From the NCBI GenBank assembly GCA_019359115.1, contig JAHHHW010000071.1, positions 16,728 through 80,727 of the forward strand: a stretch of DNA of 64,000 nucleotides. The letters run 5' to 3'. Under the pieces are notes generated by a model that did no database searches, was not told the origin of the DNA, and worked only from the letters and a program-made list of their open reading frames with translations. Below are positions 63,879-64,000 of this stretch, one piece after another. The stretch comes from Pelatocladus maniniholoensis HA4357-MV3. Its GTDB lineage: Bacteria > Cyanobacteriota > Cyanobacteriia > Cyanobacteriales > Nostocaceae. Every line of letters begins with the position of its first letter. Within the stretch, counting starts at the first letter, position 1. A program made the translations under genes and the position numbers.

Positions 63879-63907
63879 TTGACAAAGAGAAAATAGCTTG
63901 CTATTCT
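63879..63907 (+). promoter_or_regulatory. Consensus sigma70-type promoter at the right edge
   Basis: TTGACA (63879-63884), a 17-bp spacer, then TATTCT (63902-63907): both hexamers are near consensus and the spacing is ideal. The next 93 bp to the window edge contain no start codon with a good frame, and 'AACCTTGAAAA' type text that would suit a stable-RNA leader. An rRNA operon beyond the edge is a guess from strength and leader style. Confidence 0.6.
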
Positions 63908-64000
63908 AGATCAAGTGTCAAGCAAAAGCAAGACGCTACGAACCTTGAAAAACCAATAGTTTGAAAGCCATTATTAACTAATCCTCGTCAAAGTAAATAA

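Overview
The window looks like a chromosomal segment of a filamentous cyanobacterium. Composition is AT-rich, HIP1-type GCGATCGC octamers are scattered throughout, heptamer repeats sit between genes, and the marker genes fit: PilT, a KaiB-domain protein, the efp-accB pair, TpsA/TpsB adhesins, a CHAT-TPR protein, a TPR-tailed Ser/Thr kinase and DUF3891. No transposase, integrase, phage gene or CRISPR array is visible. The species cannot be named from sequence alone.

Layout. 1-14.5 kb (+ strand): exopolysaccharide/O-antigen-type glycan cluster with a truncated GT4 at the left edge, a HAD-fold protein, a small unknown, UDP-galactopyranose mutase (glf), two further GT-A-like transferases, a methyltransferase, four more GT4 transferases and a Wzy-type polymerase. 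14.8-22.6 kb (- strand): a complete lasso-peptide locus reading PqqD-like RRE, B2 protease, asparagine-synthetase-like cyclase, two precursors, HPr-kinase-like protein, ABC exporter/permease and nucleotidyltransferase. 23-29.7 kb: a small conserved gene, tRNA-Gln(TTG), an unexplained GC-richer hairpin-dense stretch, a Wzc-like BY-kinase, a conserved hypothetical, wecB and a small membrane protein. 30.5-39.6 kb: mostly housekeeping genes (pilT, KaiB-like, acyltransferase, proS, DUF2993, GerMN, ArsR regulator, accB, efp). 40-56 kb (- strand): a two-partner secretion island with one TpsB, three large TpsA adhesins, a C-terminal remnant of a fourth, and a secreted CHAT-TPR protein. 56-63.3 kb: Ser/Thr kinase-TPR, zinc ribbon, beta-lactamase-fold serine hydrolase, alanine-glyoxylate-type aminotransferase, DUF3891, a basic zinc-finger protein and a coiled-coil/winged-helix-like protein. 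The right edge carries a consensus sigma70-type promoter that could belong to an rRNA operon just outside the window.

How the genes work together. The GTs, Glf, Wzy, WecB and Wzc probably build and export a galactofuranose-containing surface polysaccharide; no Wzx flippase or priming transferase is in view. The lasso locus is the most interesting system. Both precursors match the RRE leader motif YxxPx(L/M)xxxGx5Tx and place Asp at core position 9. Their cores are very long (43-44 residues), carry a conserved Cys-x6-Cys in the tail and a conserved Asp-Asp-Ser. The locus also encodes a kinase/nucleotidyltransferase pair, a combination known to decorate some lasso peptides. The TPS island appears to use one outer-membrane pore for several paralogous adhesins and ends with a caspase-like CHAT protein.
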